DNA from: Prinia subflava | Lineage: Eukaryota > Chordata > Aves > Passeriformes > Cisticolidae | Direction: 5' to 3' | Length of the DNA stretch: 64,000 nucleotides | Assembly: GCF_021018805.1 (NCBI RefSeq) | Contig: NC_086253.1 | Span: 35,961,583 to 36,025,582 of the forward strand | In this document: positions 10,975-24,600 of the stretch, in pieces | Numbering within the stretch: the first letter of the stretch is position 1 | Layout of the letters: each line of letters opens with the position of its first letter | Position numbers and translations under genes: made by a program | Notes under the pieces: model-generated | Told to the model about the DNA's origin: nothing | Databases searched by the model: none | Seen by the model: the letters and a program-made list of their open reading frames with translations, nothing else

Positions 10975-13146
10975 GTGCAGGTTACTTTTTGAGAGAACAC
11001 TGATGGTAATTCTTGAACTACAGTATTATTGTAGCTTCTACATATGAAAAATTCCCTGGTGAATTTTATACATGTTGTTTTCAAAATTCAGAATGAAGAA
11101 ATATAAATATAAAAAAGTATCTGAGATAAAGGGTAAGAAATCTGGCTAAAATTAAGTGATGATGGCAAAGATTATTATTTATTTTTTTAAATCTTATCAG
11201 TATTAGTAGAAACCTGTGTTGCTGTACTCTGTGTATCAAGATTCTTCAGCACACAAACACTTTTAAAGGAGAGGAGAAGTTTAGGGTTTCTTCCTTAAGA
11301 ATGGTAATTTTGCACTGATACTATAATGAAAGCAGCTCCTCTCCTGGAATATCTCCAGCTACATTGATTTCCAGGGATCTGATCGAGTACTCAGAAGTAG
11401 ACTCAGTATAAGGCAGGAGGAAGAAAAACATAATTAGGGAGTTGCACAAAAAAAAAGGAGCTCAGACAGCAGAAGACGTAATTGAAAATCAAAATTAGAA
11501 AGTACCTACCTGTGTCAAATAAAACCTAATTTTAACCTAATTGCTCCTAGGCTATGTTCCTATCGATGATAACTCTCTCTTTGGGTTCAGGTTTCTGACT
11601 TGGGGATGAAATTATTGTCCTAGTGATTTTTAATTATCTTTTATGGATTTTTTTTCCACCTGTACATGAAATCTAAAGTATCAGTTCCTACTTTTGTAAA
11701 GTGGCAAGGATCTTGAATCTTCTCTAGATATTGTCCAAATTGCTATTGTCTCCCATCTTACCTCTACAGTGCCTCTTATTTGATTAACAAATAACTTGAG
11801 CCTTGCCAGCAGTTGAAATAAATTATGATTTTTAATTGCTTTTTACTCCAGCATGATTTCTATTTGGGTTTCAGTTGGATGGAATTTGCTTAAGAACCAA
11901 AATCTTACTGCAAAAACTCAGTTTGTTTTGATTTAAGCATCTTCCACAGGCTTCCTGCTGTGAAAACGGAGTCTGATAACAATGAAAATCATGTCTCATA
12001 CCAGAAATCTCCAGCTAGAACACTGTTATGAATATGATATCCTGGAATTCATGATGCTAGATGTAAAGCTCATTTTATTAGACTATCATGTTTCAGCAAG
12101 CTAAAATACTTAGGCTGAACTAATATTTTCCAGTTTGATCTGTGGATAATTTGGAAAAAATTGTTTTCCTTTTCAGGATTTTTTTCGCTTCCAAAAATTT
12201 AACAAAAGGACATTTTTATTTCTAAGGGCATTTTTTTAATTACTAGTTATTTCAGACAAGAGTCCTAAAATTGAATTTTCCTGAATTTGGAGCACACTTT
12301 TTGAACATTTCAGGAAAAAGCAGCTGTTTGTGGTATGACTGGACAGGTGAGTAAGAGAAAAAAGAAGAAATTCATACATATAAGATGAAAATCATAAGGG
12401 GAGAAGAAATAGTAAAGGTTGTTACTTCTAATACAACTTATGAATCATGATCAATGCTACTCTAAGTTGAGTCATGAGACTTTACACAAGCCTGCTATTT
12501 AAAATGTACAGCCTTGCATACTCTCTACATGAAAAATCACTGTATGGCAAAAACCCTTCATACTTCCTAGATCAAATACAGGATTCATAAAAGCTGGCAT
12601 TTTCTATCAGCGTTAGAAGACACCTTCAAAAGTCAAGGATGTGATCTTTTACCAGTCTCTCTTCCTGAATAATGTTTCAAATATAAATTGTGTAAGTCTT
12701 TTAACTGTACTTGTAATTCTGATGGAAATGGAAATAGATAGTTTTATTAGCTTGAGTTTAAAAACAACTTAACTTCAAGAAAAGGGTTATTTATTCACAC
12801 ACATGACACAGGAAATGCTTTGGATTAATGTACTTTCATTTCAAAAGAGTTGGAAAGGTAAAATAAAATTAGGTTCAGCTAGATCATTTTAATGTTTGAT
12901 TATAACCCACTGAACTGGCATAAAAATTTTTGTGCCAGCACTGGTGATAATAGGGTTACATACCCTCTGTAAAATGAAATGTGAAATTTACATGCAAAGT
13001 GGTGTGTTCTGCTGCTGCACACATATAATTCCCATTAGCATTAATGGGAAATATATGTGCCTATCAAGAAGAAAATATACCCCATTAAATTCCCAACCAT
13101 CATGTCAGTTTCTGACGTCTTCTAATATGATCTATGCTCATACAGG
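10975..13146. other. AT-rich unique non-coding DNA
   Basis: I saw no gene, repeat family or RNA gene in this stretch. Confidence 0.6.
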
Positions 13147-13259
13147 AAAAAAAAAAGAAAGAAAGAAAAAAATAAGAAAGAAAGAAAAAACAAAAACAAA
13201 AACCAAAAACACAACAACAACAACAACGAAAAAAAAAAAAAAAAAACAAACCAAAAAAA
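13147..13259. repeat. A-rich compound microsatellite (GAAA, CAAAAA, CAA, A)
   Basis: Purine GAAA units, then CAAAAA units, then five CAA units, then about 18 A. A 123-codon plus-strand ORF and a 65-codon minus-strand ORF through it are low-complexity Lys/Thr and Phe/Cys artefacts. The composition matches the tract at 37810-37917. Confidence 0.92.
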
Positions 13260-13530
13260 CCCCACCATCTCCTTGGCTCAAATATACTGGGTTTCATATG
13301 TAGATCTCAAAGGATTTTATAAAGAATCAGCTCAAAGATACCTGTGAGGAAACTGGAACTTCAGTTATGCCTGTGGCAATCCATGCCTGGGAGGCATACC
13401 CCAAAAATCCGTGCAACAGATACTGAAAGCAAAAGAGCATTGAAGTCAACACAGGTGAATATGGCACTGCTCATAACAGATCAAGTACATTATACACAAA
13501 ACTAACTTCTTTCTAAAAACCCATGCTGGT

Positions 13531-14165
13531 TTGCCCTGGCTAAGTTCCAAATGCCCATGCAGCTTCTCACATTCTTCCATGAGATGGTGCAGGGAGGTGG
13601 AGGTGAATAGGAATATAAAACTTATTAATTCAGATAAAGACAGGGAAATTGCTTATAAATTAGTGCAACAGGTAAAACAGACTAATTTGGGTAAAAATTA
13701 TTCAAATTTACTGGCAGTTAAAATAGATTTGGTGGTGAAAAAATTAAGACACCCATTAAAACAACACCTTTCCTCTCCACTTCCTCAGGCCCAACTTCAC
13801 ACTTTTATTTCTGACTTTTGCCCACTACCCCCAGTGGTACAGAGGGGATAGAGGGGTAGAGGCTGTGATTTCTCTCTGCAGATCCTTTCTACACACATTT
13901 TTCCCCTGCTCCAATGTGGGCTTTCCTTGGGCTGCCGTTCTTTTCTGCAATTCCCTCCTGCTCCAGCAAGATATCCTCCACAGGTCCTCCTGCTGCCCTG
14001 GGTCTGTGGGCACTGCCCTGGCCTCTTCCCACAGAGGCCACTTCTGCAGCCCTTCTGCTGCCAGCACCTTGGACATCTAAGGCCAATGCAGAAGCAAAGC
14101 GTGTAGATCAGCGTTTCTGCCTTGTGCCAGGTAGACACACTCCTTGAAGCAGCTGGACTTACTTC
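13531..14165 (-). repeat. GC-rich dispersed-repeat-like segment, unclassified
   Basis: About 630 bp stands out from its surroundings in two parts. The first is AT-rich and ends near CTTTCCTCTCCACTTCCTC. The second is GC-rich, with repeated CTGCTG, CTCCTG and TGGGC words. The overall look resembles high-copy avian retroelement-derived sequence in antisense. I cannot place it in a named family or define termini, and I see no TG...CA pair with a duplication. ORFs of up to 149 codons on the minus strand overlap in several frames and look non-coding. The strand given is tentative. Confidence 0.4.
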
Positions 14166-17100
14166 AGGCTGGACCAGCTTTCTGGCTGAGGGTGAAGTTT
14201 TCAACTTCAAATATTTTGTAAGTATCTGGGCAGATACACCCTCCAAGAGACTGAAAATCCCATGAATATTTTATGCCCGCAGGTTTGCAGTCTTTTGCTC
14301 CAACTGACTCACAAAGTAATCTGTTCTCAACGTACGCAGCTCTTACTGGCAAATTTAATTTTTCATTGCTTAAAAACAGACCATTTTCAATGTGCATGTG
14401 TCTTGTGTAAGGGACTGTGACACTGAAGTCTCATCCTGGAGTAATGTAATTGCGACTGTACGAGCTGACTGCTATTAGAGTATATAAGGTGTAGTAAATA
14501 GGCATTCTGGTTCATATCACTGACAATGAAGAGAAAGGGTATCTAGATGAGAGACGGACCACGTAGTTTGGCAGGAAACATGGAAAATTAAGTGGGTTGC
14601 TGTGATGTTTTCAGACATAAGAGAAAATATGATGTCATTTGTGCTATTAAATATAAAAAAGGCAATCTATAAACACATATCCACAGAATATCAAAACAAA
14701 AATAACTGATTATTCAGGAAAGTCTGGTCATTCAGCAATCTTTAATGTTTAACTGTTCCTTTGTGTGGAATCCTATGAGTCTAATCCTGATTCTACTGTG
14801 AAGTACAGAAAAAGTGAGTAGCAAACATTTGCTTCACAGATTTTATTTTATAATAACATATCTGCAGATTATTCGAAATAGTCCAAACTAGAAATGAAAA
14901 TTCACTAAACTGTGATTTCAAATCTTGTATTATTTTTGTATCTTTCTCTTTCCGTTGCCCTACCTTGTTCAAATTACATAGATTTTTACATTTTATCATT
15001 TATAACAGAAATGTCTTAGGGCAAGAACCTATGAAGTAGGCAATGTCCCAAGAATAGAGAGTTATTTCCTTTCTTCACCATCTCAGCCTTCAAGGAATTG
15101 ATTTTAGGGGCATGACAAAAATAGCTCAGGAAATAGGTCCAGGCTCTGATGTAACAGAGCAGTTCTGTGATTTCAGCAGAGATATGCCAATTCACACCTG
15201 CCAGGAAATCTGGCCTTCAACCCTGAAGCGGCAATTGCAAGATGTATATCACTTCATGATGAGATTTATATTATCAAGCACATTCTGTGGAGTTTTCCTT
15301 GCTAGCTTCAGGGGAATAGATATTTACAGATGAGTCATTGACATGTCTTGAGCTATCACAGAATCTCCAGAGAATCATCAACCTTTTCTTCAGAGCAGCA
15401 AAGGTAAGAGAAGTCACATTTTCTAAATCTGTAAAATGTTGCTGGTTTATTGGAGATCATGCCTTCTACACCCCTTCAGCCCTTTGATTAATATATCTGA
15501 ATAATACTTACATTTTACACATATATATCAAGCTTTCATTCCAAATTATTTAGGTGACTATGTTATGCTTCATAATTATTTTTCTTTTTAAAAAAAAAGG
15601 ACAAAAAGTGCATTATGTTAAAGATCTGCAAAACACCATAAAAACAGAATGAAATATGAATGAATACCAGGAAGTCAAAAAAGAAGTAGTGAAAGTTTTT
15701 TAGAAATGTTGAAAGTCCTCATTCAAATGTCTCCCAGTATTGAAATAATGGTCTTTTCTTATATTTGTATCTCTTTTCTCTGTAAAGGTCTTCATAACCT
15801 TTTCTCCTTTATAGTTCAACATTATTAAATCCCCTACTGAAAAAAACTACAGCCAAAAGTGTCAGTGAAAGTATATATCCTTTGACAAATTCCAAAGTAC
15901 ACCTGAATTATGTCCTTCTGATTTTCAAGTCTATAATGGTGGATTTGGCAAAAAACTGTGATGGTTTTCAGGTACAGCTACTGTTCAAGTACCATACGTG
16001 CCAGACAAAATTAGGAATCTTTTATTGTATGTTGAAGTACATGTTCTTCTTTCCTTCTCAACACATAACTTTAAATATAGATTAAACAGTGTGTTCCTAA
16101 ATTTTTCTCAAAGCCATATGAACTAAATGGCAGTTATTTTTACCAAAACATGCTTATTTTCCCTGACAAGATAACTGACAAAAAAGAACTGCTGAAAAAC
16201 TGCTAGAAGTCTCAAAACAATTGTTGTTTGCCTGTAAAATGAAATTTTAGAGAGAATAAAAGGTCACATAAGCAATCCTATTCTACTTATGACAGAGAAA
16301 GTAAAACAAAACTGAATGTAAAACAAGCCCTTAGATGGCTAAAAGTAGCTTTATTTGGAGTATTGTGAGCACAGGTCAGATGCAGATTTCGGCCTGATCC
16401 AGCCTGTCATTTGACTATAACTTCTCACTTTTTATCTGCTATGAGGTTTTATTTTCATTGATTAAAACTAAAATGATTTTCCAGAATACTGAAGAAAAGG
16501 ATAACAAAATTGGAAACTTTGCAATTTGTCACATTAATGAATGGAGTATAATTAATAGCAAGAAAGAACTGAGACACAGTACAATAGCTCAATTCATCAC
16601 AATATCAGTAGGTCCATTTAGTGAAGCAGAAAAGAGGGGAAATTACAGGCTTCAGAAATATGTGAATTTGCATGACCATCACAAGTCTAATATTTGTATG
16701 GATAAAAATAATAACTGTTCAGGATAATGGAAGGAACAAGTAGGTAGACATGCAGGCTTAACATATAGAGCAAAACTACAGAAAAAAAATGCCAATTAGA
16801 AGATTCACACTTAGACATGACTTTGAAGATATACCAAGCAAAATCAACCTTAGGGTTCACAAAATATCTCACAAGCTTAGCAATTATAAGTAAAATAACA
16901 TGCCATCCATTAAGAAATTGAAAAATGTATTTTAAACTCTGTCTCTTCTGGATTGATGCTCTTGCCTTCATTGATGTGTAGTCTCTTGAATTATCTACCT
17001 AAGCATTTTCTGACAAAAAGAAAATACCCAGAAAAGGAAGAATGAGGACTAAAATAAAGGGAACATTATTTCATTTAAAATATACCCTTCTCTTTTATCT

Positions 17101-20100
17101 GAAAATGTAGCAGTTAAAATAGTTGCTGAAAGATAAGAGGTGGAATTAATTTCTCTTCTGCCTGAAAGATTTTATCTGGCACCTCCTCGAAGTGCCCTCG
17201 CATCCAGGGTTGCAATAAGACGAAAGGTATTTCTAAAACCTTTTCTCAAGGCTTTTCTGTTTTGCACAACATAAAGCAGAAGATTTATCAGACCAATCCA
17301 GAGCAAATGATCAGAACTCCCTTGTCCTGTGACTGTTGTCTATAAGAAAGGAGATGAAATTTTAAATTCTGCTCCAGGAAGAAGTTTGTACTTTTAAAGC
17401 AGTTTTTACAGTGAATATTTGCATAGTTGTCCAGCAAGGACTGTCACCATGATCTTAACTATCATGGGTGATTTTAGAAATTGTGAGCCTACAAAATCCT
17501 GGCTATATTATTTATCTCTGTCTTTTCCTTGATTAAAAAAAAAATTGCTTTTTTTCACATGTCTAGGATTAGATGAAACTCAGCAGAATTTTGATTTGTA
17601 CTGAGTTAGCTATGAGGAGGAGAGATTAAGGAGCACTTTGGCACCTGTATCTTGCAGTAGATTAGAAATGTACTTAGTATCCTGTGGCAAATGATAACCA
17701 TAAAATTATGATTTTGTGCAGTACAAGATGAAATCCTTACTCTTACTCCAGTAATTGTCAAAATAAAGGATTCAAGTTATGCCATTTAGTATTTTAATTG
17801 CAGTCTTTGTTCTTAGTGTGGATTAATTTTATGCCATATTATGTTCTCGTAATAATTTTCCCATGAAATAAAGTATCAGGGAATGGAAAAAATATTGTCT
17901 TATGTACAATATTCCATGAATAAGAATAATGTACTCTGGTACCTTGACCTTTTCTATATTCTGTAATTTGACTGAATGGTCATTGCACTTTTCCCTCATT
18001 AGCAAACTGAATAACCAATTGCTGAATTGATGACATGGGCATGAAGTCAAGAAACAGAATAATGAAATAGTCACAGCAGCATAGTAAATAGATGACTATG
18101 TCTAAGAGAACACAAGAGCTACTAAATCTCAGAATTGGTGAGAGGGACTGGAATAAGAGCAGAAAGTGCACAAGAAAGAAAACCTTCTCATGACAATAGA
18201 GCAAGTTTAGCCTGTTCCTATTAAGCCCTTGTAAAATTCTACTGCCACATAAAACATTGGAGCAAGTAAAATATTAAGGCTTAATTTAAACAATAAACAC
18301 ATCACTAGACTAGACAAGGCTTAAAGTTTCTTTAACAAAGAACTTATCATCAAATATTTATAAGCGGATTTCAGGTCTAATGAACTGACAGTCATCATAT
18401 ACACACAATAGTACAGTGATGGAAGTACTACAAATTAGCCATTGAAGACCATTGTCTAGGCCTACCTTTTCAACCAGGCTATACCCACAAGGACAGCACT
18501 TCCCTCATAATACTCTGTTAGTATCATGAAAGCATAATGCACACACTAGAATTGAGAAAATCCAGTCACAAGAAGACTGAAGAGATGTTATAGTTGTACA
18601 TCATGGAGAAGAGAGGATTGCTCTTCTGTTGGATTCAGTTTGTAGTTGATTGCAGTAAACATTGCTTATCTGTTTATACTCAGATTTAAAAATATTTATA
18701 GCAATTTTGTAGCATGGATTTCTGTACATAGTCTTCTCCAGATTCTGGTAGGGAGTTCTGATCATGATTATCTTCCTTACTGAAGCCATGAGATTCATAC
18801 GGAGGGGCAGTATGCAAACTTGTGACAACCTTTTATCAGCTTTCTAGCCAGTGTTCTTCTAGTTCACCAGGAGGAAGAATAAAATACCTTTAGTTCAGGA
18901 TTAAAAGGAAGTACTGTGAATTTGCAACTAAATATGAACTCTTGCTTCAGTAATGTTATTTTTAAACTGCTGTGTTTCACCAGTCCAGCTGGAATTATGT
19001 CCTTCTTTTCTTACGGTTAGGTAATCTATTCTTATAGTTAGGTAATACTGCAAATGTAATCTTTCCAGATTACTATCATCAGAACTCTGGGTAGAGTGAA
19101 AGGGAACAAGAAATTTCATGCTTTCTACAAGTTTATATAAAAGAGCTGAAAATTCATTTTGCAGGTTTCATCATTCATTTTGATGTTCTTTCCTTTTTTT
19201 CCCAAGAAAGAAGTATATTTAAAATTTCCAGAACTGCCTCAGACGTGAGTGGTATCCAAATATTTTTCTGTAAAAATAAAATATGTACAGTGTCAGTGGT
19301 ATTTGGCTGTAGATTGATGATGTATTGCACCAGGATATAGAGACATCATTACTATGAAACTTGTAACATTGTGGTTTAGTTTATATTTAACTGTTAATGC
19401 AAATCATTTTTATTTCCCCTGTTTGGAATTCAAAGTGCCTTTTTTTATTTAGTTTGTTTGTGGTGGGTTTTTTTTTCCTATGTTTGCCTATACTATGGCT
19501 GCTACATTTTTTTTCATTTAACAAAACTAAATAGTGGACTTGATTGCAAACAACAAGGGTAAGTAATATAAAGAACTCCAAAATCATCAGCCTAAGTTGA
19601 ATAGATTTCAGTGTAAATGAGTCTGAATTTGGGTTTTCGTTAGGAACTGATGAAAATATATTTTACACTGGAACTGTCATCCAACTCAGTCTTGAGAATA
19701 GGATAAATCTGTAATTTAAACTTGCAAATGCTCCCAGAAAACAGACTCGCACAAATACCCTAAAGTTCTTGTTCCTGATTTTTCTCTGTATTTCCTTGAT
19801 ATGTCTGTCTCCTCCACTCAGGTGCCATAGCATGATTAGTCACTGATTTCTTTTGTGTGTATTGTATATACTCATTGGGGAGAATTTGCCTTCTGAAAAT
19901 ATTTCCTGAGTAATTGAAATGCAGAGCGATTTTCTGTTATGTGTGATTAGTTGCATGATCTTCATTCCAAAAAACAAAAGAATCTCTAGAGACACTGAGG
20001 ATTAACATTTACTTAGATGTCCTTCCAGTAGCAAAGGTAACATGAGGTCTTGGTTATCTGCCCTTTGCTGCCTACCAGTGCAATGACTTTATCTAGAGGT

Positions 20101-20605
20101 ATTCCTGTGATCTATATCTGACTCCAGAGGCGGTGGAATTTGGTGATTGGGCAGAGACCCAGACTGCTGATCTGCCAGCCAAAATCTGTGTACTCTGAGA
20201 TGAAGACCTCTTGGCTCTGAGTGATAATTCAGTCAGAACTGCAGCAAATTAGGCAAAGACCTTGAAGAATGAAGCTATTAAAAGCCTCACAACAGCTGAA
20301 AAGGTAATAAAAGGAAGACAATTTAGCAATAGGTGCTAGAGAAAAGGAAGACAGGGAGCTGTTCTGAACAATAGGTGGCTGGCTTTGAAGCTTTGATGTT
20401 TCAACAATTTTCAGTTAATTCAGGGCTGAGAAGGTTAACCATGAAATTCTATCACTGAAATTTGGAGAGTCCTACTCCAAATAGAAATAGAAATTAAACT
20501 TTAGGTCTTTCCTTTTTTTTTTTTTCCAAGGCTTTGAAGAGCAAACAAGAAATTGGGGAGTTTGCAAGTCTACCTAGTTTCAATAAAACAATTTAAAAAG
20601 AGCAT
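14166..20605. other. AT-rich unique non-coding DNA
   Basis: No exon, RNA gene or recognisable transposon was found over 6.4 kb. ORFs are below 95 codons and have random composition. A T-run of 13 lies at 20513-20525 and a short repeated TTAGGTAAT word lies near 19015-19045. Confidence 0.6.
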
Positions 20606-21058
20606 GAAACTGTGACCATAATTATTGCGCTGATAGGGAAGAGGGGTGCTAATATCTTTACAAACAATTCCACGGCTGAAGGTGTGGGTGTTGACGTTTT
20701 TGAAATGGGTCTTGATGTCCCTGCTAACTCTGGGCAGCAGGTTTGCTACAGAGCCCAGGCAGCCTGGCTCCTGAAACAGCCTGGCTTCGGCACAAGCCTG
20801 AGTTTCTGAGCTTTGGGGTAAAATGCAGGTTCAAGGGGAATACACAGTAGGCGGTTCAGGAAGGCTGGGCCTTCCCAGTCCCTCGGGCAATGGGGAAAGG
20901 AAGAGGGCCCCGGCCGGGAGTTTGGGATGAAAGGAGGCTGCACCCTCTGAAATGTTGAGAAAAGCCTATGGGAGTGTGCTCTGGTGGGCTCTGTCCCTTT
21001 ATTGGAATAGAGATACAGGACTCCTCTGTCTCCTTTTTGGACACTGGCTTTTCATAGC
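20606..21058 (-). repeat. GC-rich repeat-like block next to an LTR, possibly LTR-derived
   Basis: A sharp rise in GC with CCCGGCCGGGG-type words distinguishes this 450-bp block from flanking AT-rich DNA. On the minus strand it holds an AATAAA (complement of 20998-21003) in the context CCAATAAAGGGACAG, which is typical of LTR R/U5 junctions. It ends only about 35 bp from the LTR at 21096. No convincing terminal repeats or target-site duplication could be found, so it could be a truncated older LTR or another dispersed repeat. An 8-bp word GTGCTAAT occurs near both edges (about 20646 and 21075), which may be chance. Confidence 0.4.
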
Positions 21059-21134
21059 CTGATTTTCCATACAGTGCTAATTACTTTTAGGGGAGTGTAA
21101 TAAATGTAAAGCCAATTCCAAATTAATAAATGAT

Positions 21135-21140
21135 TTTATT
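21135..21140 (-). terminator. AATAAA polyadenylation signal of the 21096 LTR
   Basis: Minus-strand AATAAA lies within GAATTAATAAAATC, about 40 bp before the LTR's 3' terminus, matching the usual R/U5 position. Confidence 0.65.
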
Positions 21141-21280
21141 AATTCTAAGAAATCAATGAACAGAATTTCGGGTAAGCCAACAGTCAAAGAATCAATGTTG
21201 AGTCCCAGGATGAACCTTAGCTGCAGACTCCATCGCACCACAGCTCCCCCTGTTCACGCTTTCGGTTCTGTGAGTCCAGT

Positions 21281-21287
21281 TTTTATA
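21281..21287 (-). promoter_or_regulatory. TATA box of the 21096 LTR
   Basis: Minus-strand TATAAAAA in the context CTGTATAAAAACTGG is the best TATA box in this LTR. It is correctly placed upstream of the polyadenylation signal. Confidence 0.7.
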
Positions 21288-21667
21288 CAGTTTCTTTAGC
21301 GAGACAGAGCATTACTTCATGCTTTCTTTGTCTCTTCAGTTTTCCTTCATATTCATGGAGATTCATCCTCGCTGTTCGGTCAGTTGAATAGTCCTTCCAT
21401 GGGGAGATGAATATTGGATACGACTTCTGGGGGTAATGGCTGGGTTGTTTGCAATCCCATCTCCGAAGAGGACCCATCCTCTTTGGACCCCCTCTCCTTT
21501 TCTCTTGTAAATTCGCTCGTTCCCCAGTTCCCAGCAAGGTTGTTCTCCAATTCCCTGTCTCCCCCCAGTCTCGTATGATTTTACCATTTATTTCAAAGGA
21601 CACAACTTGATTTATGTTATACATACAGTATAAACACAAATTATCCCATATCATTTATTACAGGGAA

Positions 21668-24600
21668 AATAGAAGTCACCAGATGAAGCTGAACAGAGTA
21701 GTTGGTTTCATACCTGAAATGTATTAGAGAAGGCAAAATATCCCCAGCAGAGAGATGTGTGTTTGGATCCTCTACAGAAAGGAGTAGAGAGCCTTCCACA
21801 GGCCGAGTTTCTCCAAAATTGGTGGACAGACAAGTTGCAGGCAGTGAAAGGTCTCACAGCCAGCATATGAACTACTGAGTGGATGCTGATCTCATGCTTT
21901 TCCAGAAGTCTCAAACCATGAAATCACAGAATAAAATCACTGCTACAGACAGAAAAAGAACCAAACCCCTTAACAAGCCTGTCTTAATAAATCAGATTAA
22001 AAGTGGGAGCACATAATGTCCAGCAACACAATAATTTCTCTTAAAACTTCTATGAAAATTGAAAATTTTGCAATAAGTACCACAGCTACTTTCTTGGTTA
22101 GTGTGAATTAGAGCCCTGTGATAAACTAGGTAACTCCGACTGTGCCTAATTTGTGGAAATGGGAAAAGAACTGTAATGGATTGTGTGGCTAAACCCAAGA
22201 GATTATTCACATGTTGCATAAAAATGGAACATCATCAGCCCAATTGAATTCTTCATAGCAGCACTGGTGAGCACTGCTAAAATACCATGTCAATCAAGAG
22301 GTGTGATAGAAAGCCCATGATTTAACATTAATTAATGTCATACTGCTACACCAGCTACCAAGACACCCAAATTGGTAATACTAATACTTGAATGAAACAC
22401 CAATAATAAAGGGTAAATAGATGAATTGTGACCTTTCAAATGATGTACTTCTTACTTCCTAAGGGGGTCTACCTTGTAAATATATTGATAAAGTGTGGAG
22501 GACCAGAACAAAGCATTTTTTGTCTCAATTATTCTTACTGTTGTGACAAGAAAGATGTGATTGGAAGATAAGGTCCTCTGGAGGTGGGGCAGTGTTGTTC
22601 TGAGCCAAATTCTTGCTCCACCTTGAGACTCATGTTCAGTCCTTCCTCCTCGACTTACTCCCTGGAGGAGGGCTCCAAGGGTTGGAAACATATGTGTGAA
22701 CAGAACAGGGAGAAAAATCCTGTTTACATAATAGGTGTGCACCTGTGTAACTGTAAAAGGAAGCCAATATATCTCATGTCCACCACTAGTCTGGTGGATT
22801 TTGATTTCTTGTCTTTTAGGTTTTTTCTCTCCACTGTTAATTTTCATATAGTACCAGTACTAAAATACCCACACCCTTTCATATAGGACATACCTAAATG
22901 ACCTTGATTTATAAAAGCACCCACAAGTCATGTATCTTCCCTCTACCTTCCATTGGTCATTCATTTCCACTAAGATTGCAACTGCTCTGAAGTGAGGATT
23001 ATTTTCTGCTATATCATCTAAACTATTAAAAGGGACCTTGATCCCAAAGGTGGTCCCAAAATATTACTGTAAACAATTGCATTGCCAAGAGCAAACAATT
23101 TTTTTCCCTATACTTTTTTCAGTGTTGGGCATCCATTATGCGTTTCAGAGGAAGCACAGAAGAGGAAAATCTAGGTCTCTGGATGGGAATACCAAACATA
23201 AAGCAGCATGATTCTCTTGAGAAGAAAATGAAACCTACTGTATTGATCTACTTTTGGTAATTTTTATTTACTATTTAGTTGAAATTGAAGGGAGGGGGGA
23301 AGTAAAGTGCAAATCTGTTGAGCACTGTCAGTTCCACAAAGTTTGATGAAGGAATTGCAGATCTCACGTGATCATATTATGAATCTCACTGTACAAATCT
23401 CTGTTTTCTTTAGTCCAAGGATTTGAGGAACAATTTGCAGAAAGTACTTTAATGACCTGAAGGAAGGACTTTGTGGGTGCATTTTATATTTGTTATATGT
23501 TTCATTAAATTTATTGTGACTTTGAGTTTTGGAGAGATCCTTAAGAGTTTTGTAATATTTCCATGAAGAAAGAGTAATTTCTCCAGTTTCTGCTCCTCCC
23601 CAGTTCAGGATATACAAGATTTAAAGCCCCTTTCACATTTAAATGTATGAAGATATTTCTTTACAGATATTTCATTTTAAGACAGAAAACAGATGGACAA
23701 CTGTGTCTGCATCAGTTCTGTCTTCCAGACAATCTTAAAGGATAAACTTATGTTCAGTAAATTACAATTACACAATGAAAGTTAACTCTGTCTCTTGCCT
23801 CAGTTACAGTTACATTTATCTAGTTCCTAGAAATCATTTTTAAAAATATTTTGAAGATTTGCAGTGCAGATTTAAAAAGCTTTGCCCTCCTAGTTATAAC
23901 TCGCAGAAAAATTAGGGTTAATATTTTTCTTCTTGTAACTGTTATTTAACTATTGTTATGCTTTCTAATATTGAGTATTCAAAAAATCCTATTATTTTAT
24001 GAAAGATAAAACATTGTAATGCAGAACTAAAACAAAAGAGTGGCAGTCCTTTTACCTGGCTCACCTTTCAGCTGAATCTGAATCCCACCTAAGCAATTGA
24101 GTGGGGAAGGGCAACTTCAGATCTGGCTGAGATCATCTCTCTCCCATTTCTTGGAAACAGGCTTCAGAATGTGATAAGTAGTGTCAGCAAATGCCTTTTA
24201 TACATCTCTCAGCTATGACATGCTTCTAACTTAATTGCCTAACAGAGATCAGCAGGACTGGCAGGTTCAGAAGTACTCTGATCTCAGGAATCAAGATGAG
24301 AAGCACCCTAGCACACTGGTAGCAGAGTTGAAATATAAGGGGAGGTGGTACTTTGAGGACAGCAGAAGTTTGGTGTGCATGTATCCAACAGTCAAGGGGG
24401 CTCAGCAGTCACCTCAGATGCAAGAGGCTGAGTGCAGCAAGCCAGGAATTAAATATTTTGAGGGATGGAGGAATAAGAACTGGATTAGTTGACATTGTTA
24501 ATAGCAAGGCTGTGGCAAGACAGTTTCAAGCCTATTCAATTATTAATACAAGGCAGAAAGGTTTCAGCAGAAGAGTGAGAAACCACCCAGCAGCTTGGTG

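Larger units (their letters stand above)
21096..21662 (-). mobile_element. solo LTR with 11-bp perfect terminal inverted repeats
   Basis: The 567-bp segment starts TGTAATAAATG and ends CATTTATTACA, exact reverse complements of each other. The flanks are GGGAG and GGGAA, a 5-bp duplication with one mismatch. On the minus strand a TATAAAA box (complement of 21281-21287) is followed about 145 bp later by AATAAA (complement of 21135-21140), about 40 bp before the 3' end. This is the expected U3-R-U5 order. No internal retroviral genes adjoin, so it is a solo LTR. It differs in sequence and length from the two long LTRs. The 5-bp duplication suggests an ERVL-like origin. The 123-codon minus ORF inside shows no known domain. 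Confidence 0.85.

Noticed and set aside
12932..13303. 123-codon plus-strand ORF with Lys/Thr-rich tail
   Set aside because: The tail is translation of the A-rich/CAA microsatellite.
13797..14246. 149-codon minus-strand ORF
   Set aside because: It overlaps at least four other ORFs on both strands within a repeat-like GC-rich segment, with no recognisable domain or codon bias.
22452..22886. Overlapping 131- and 100-codon ORFs on opposite strands
   Set aside because: No domains were seen and mutual overlap suggests chance. No repeat match was recognised.
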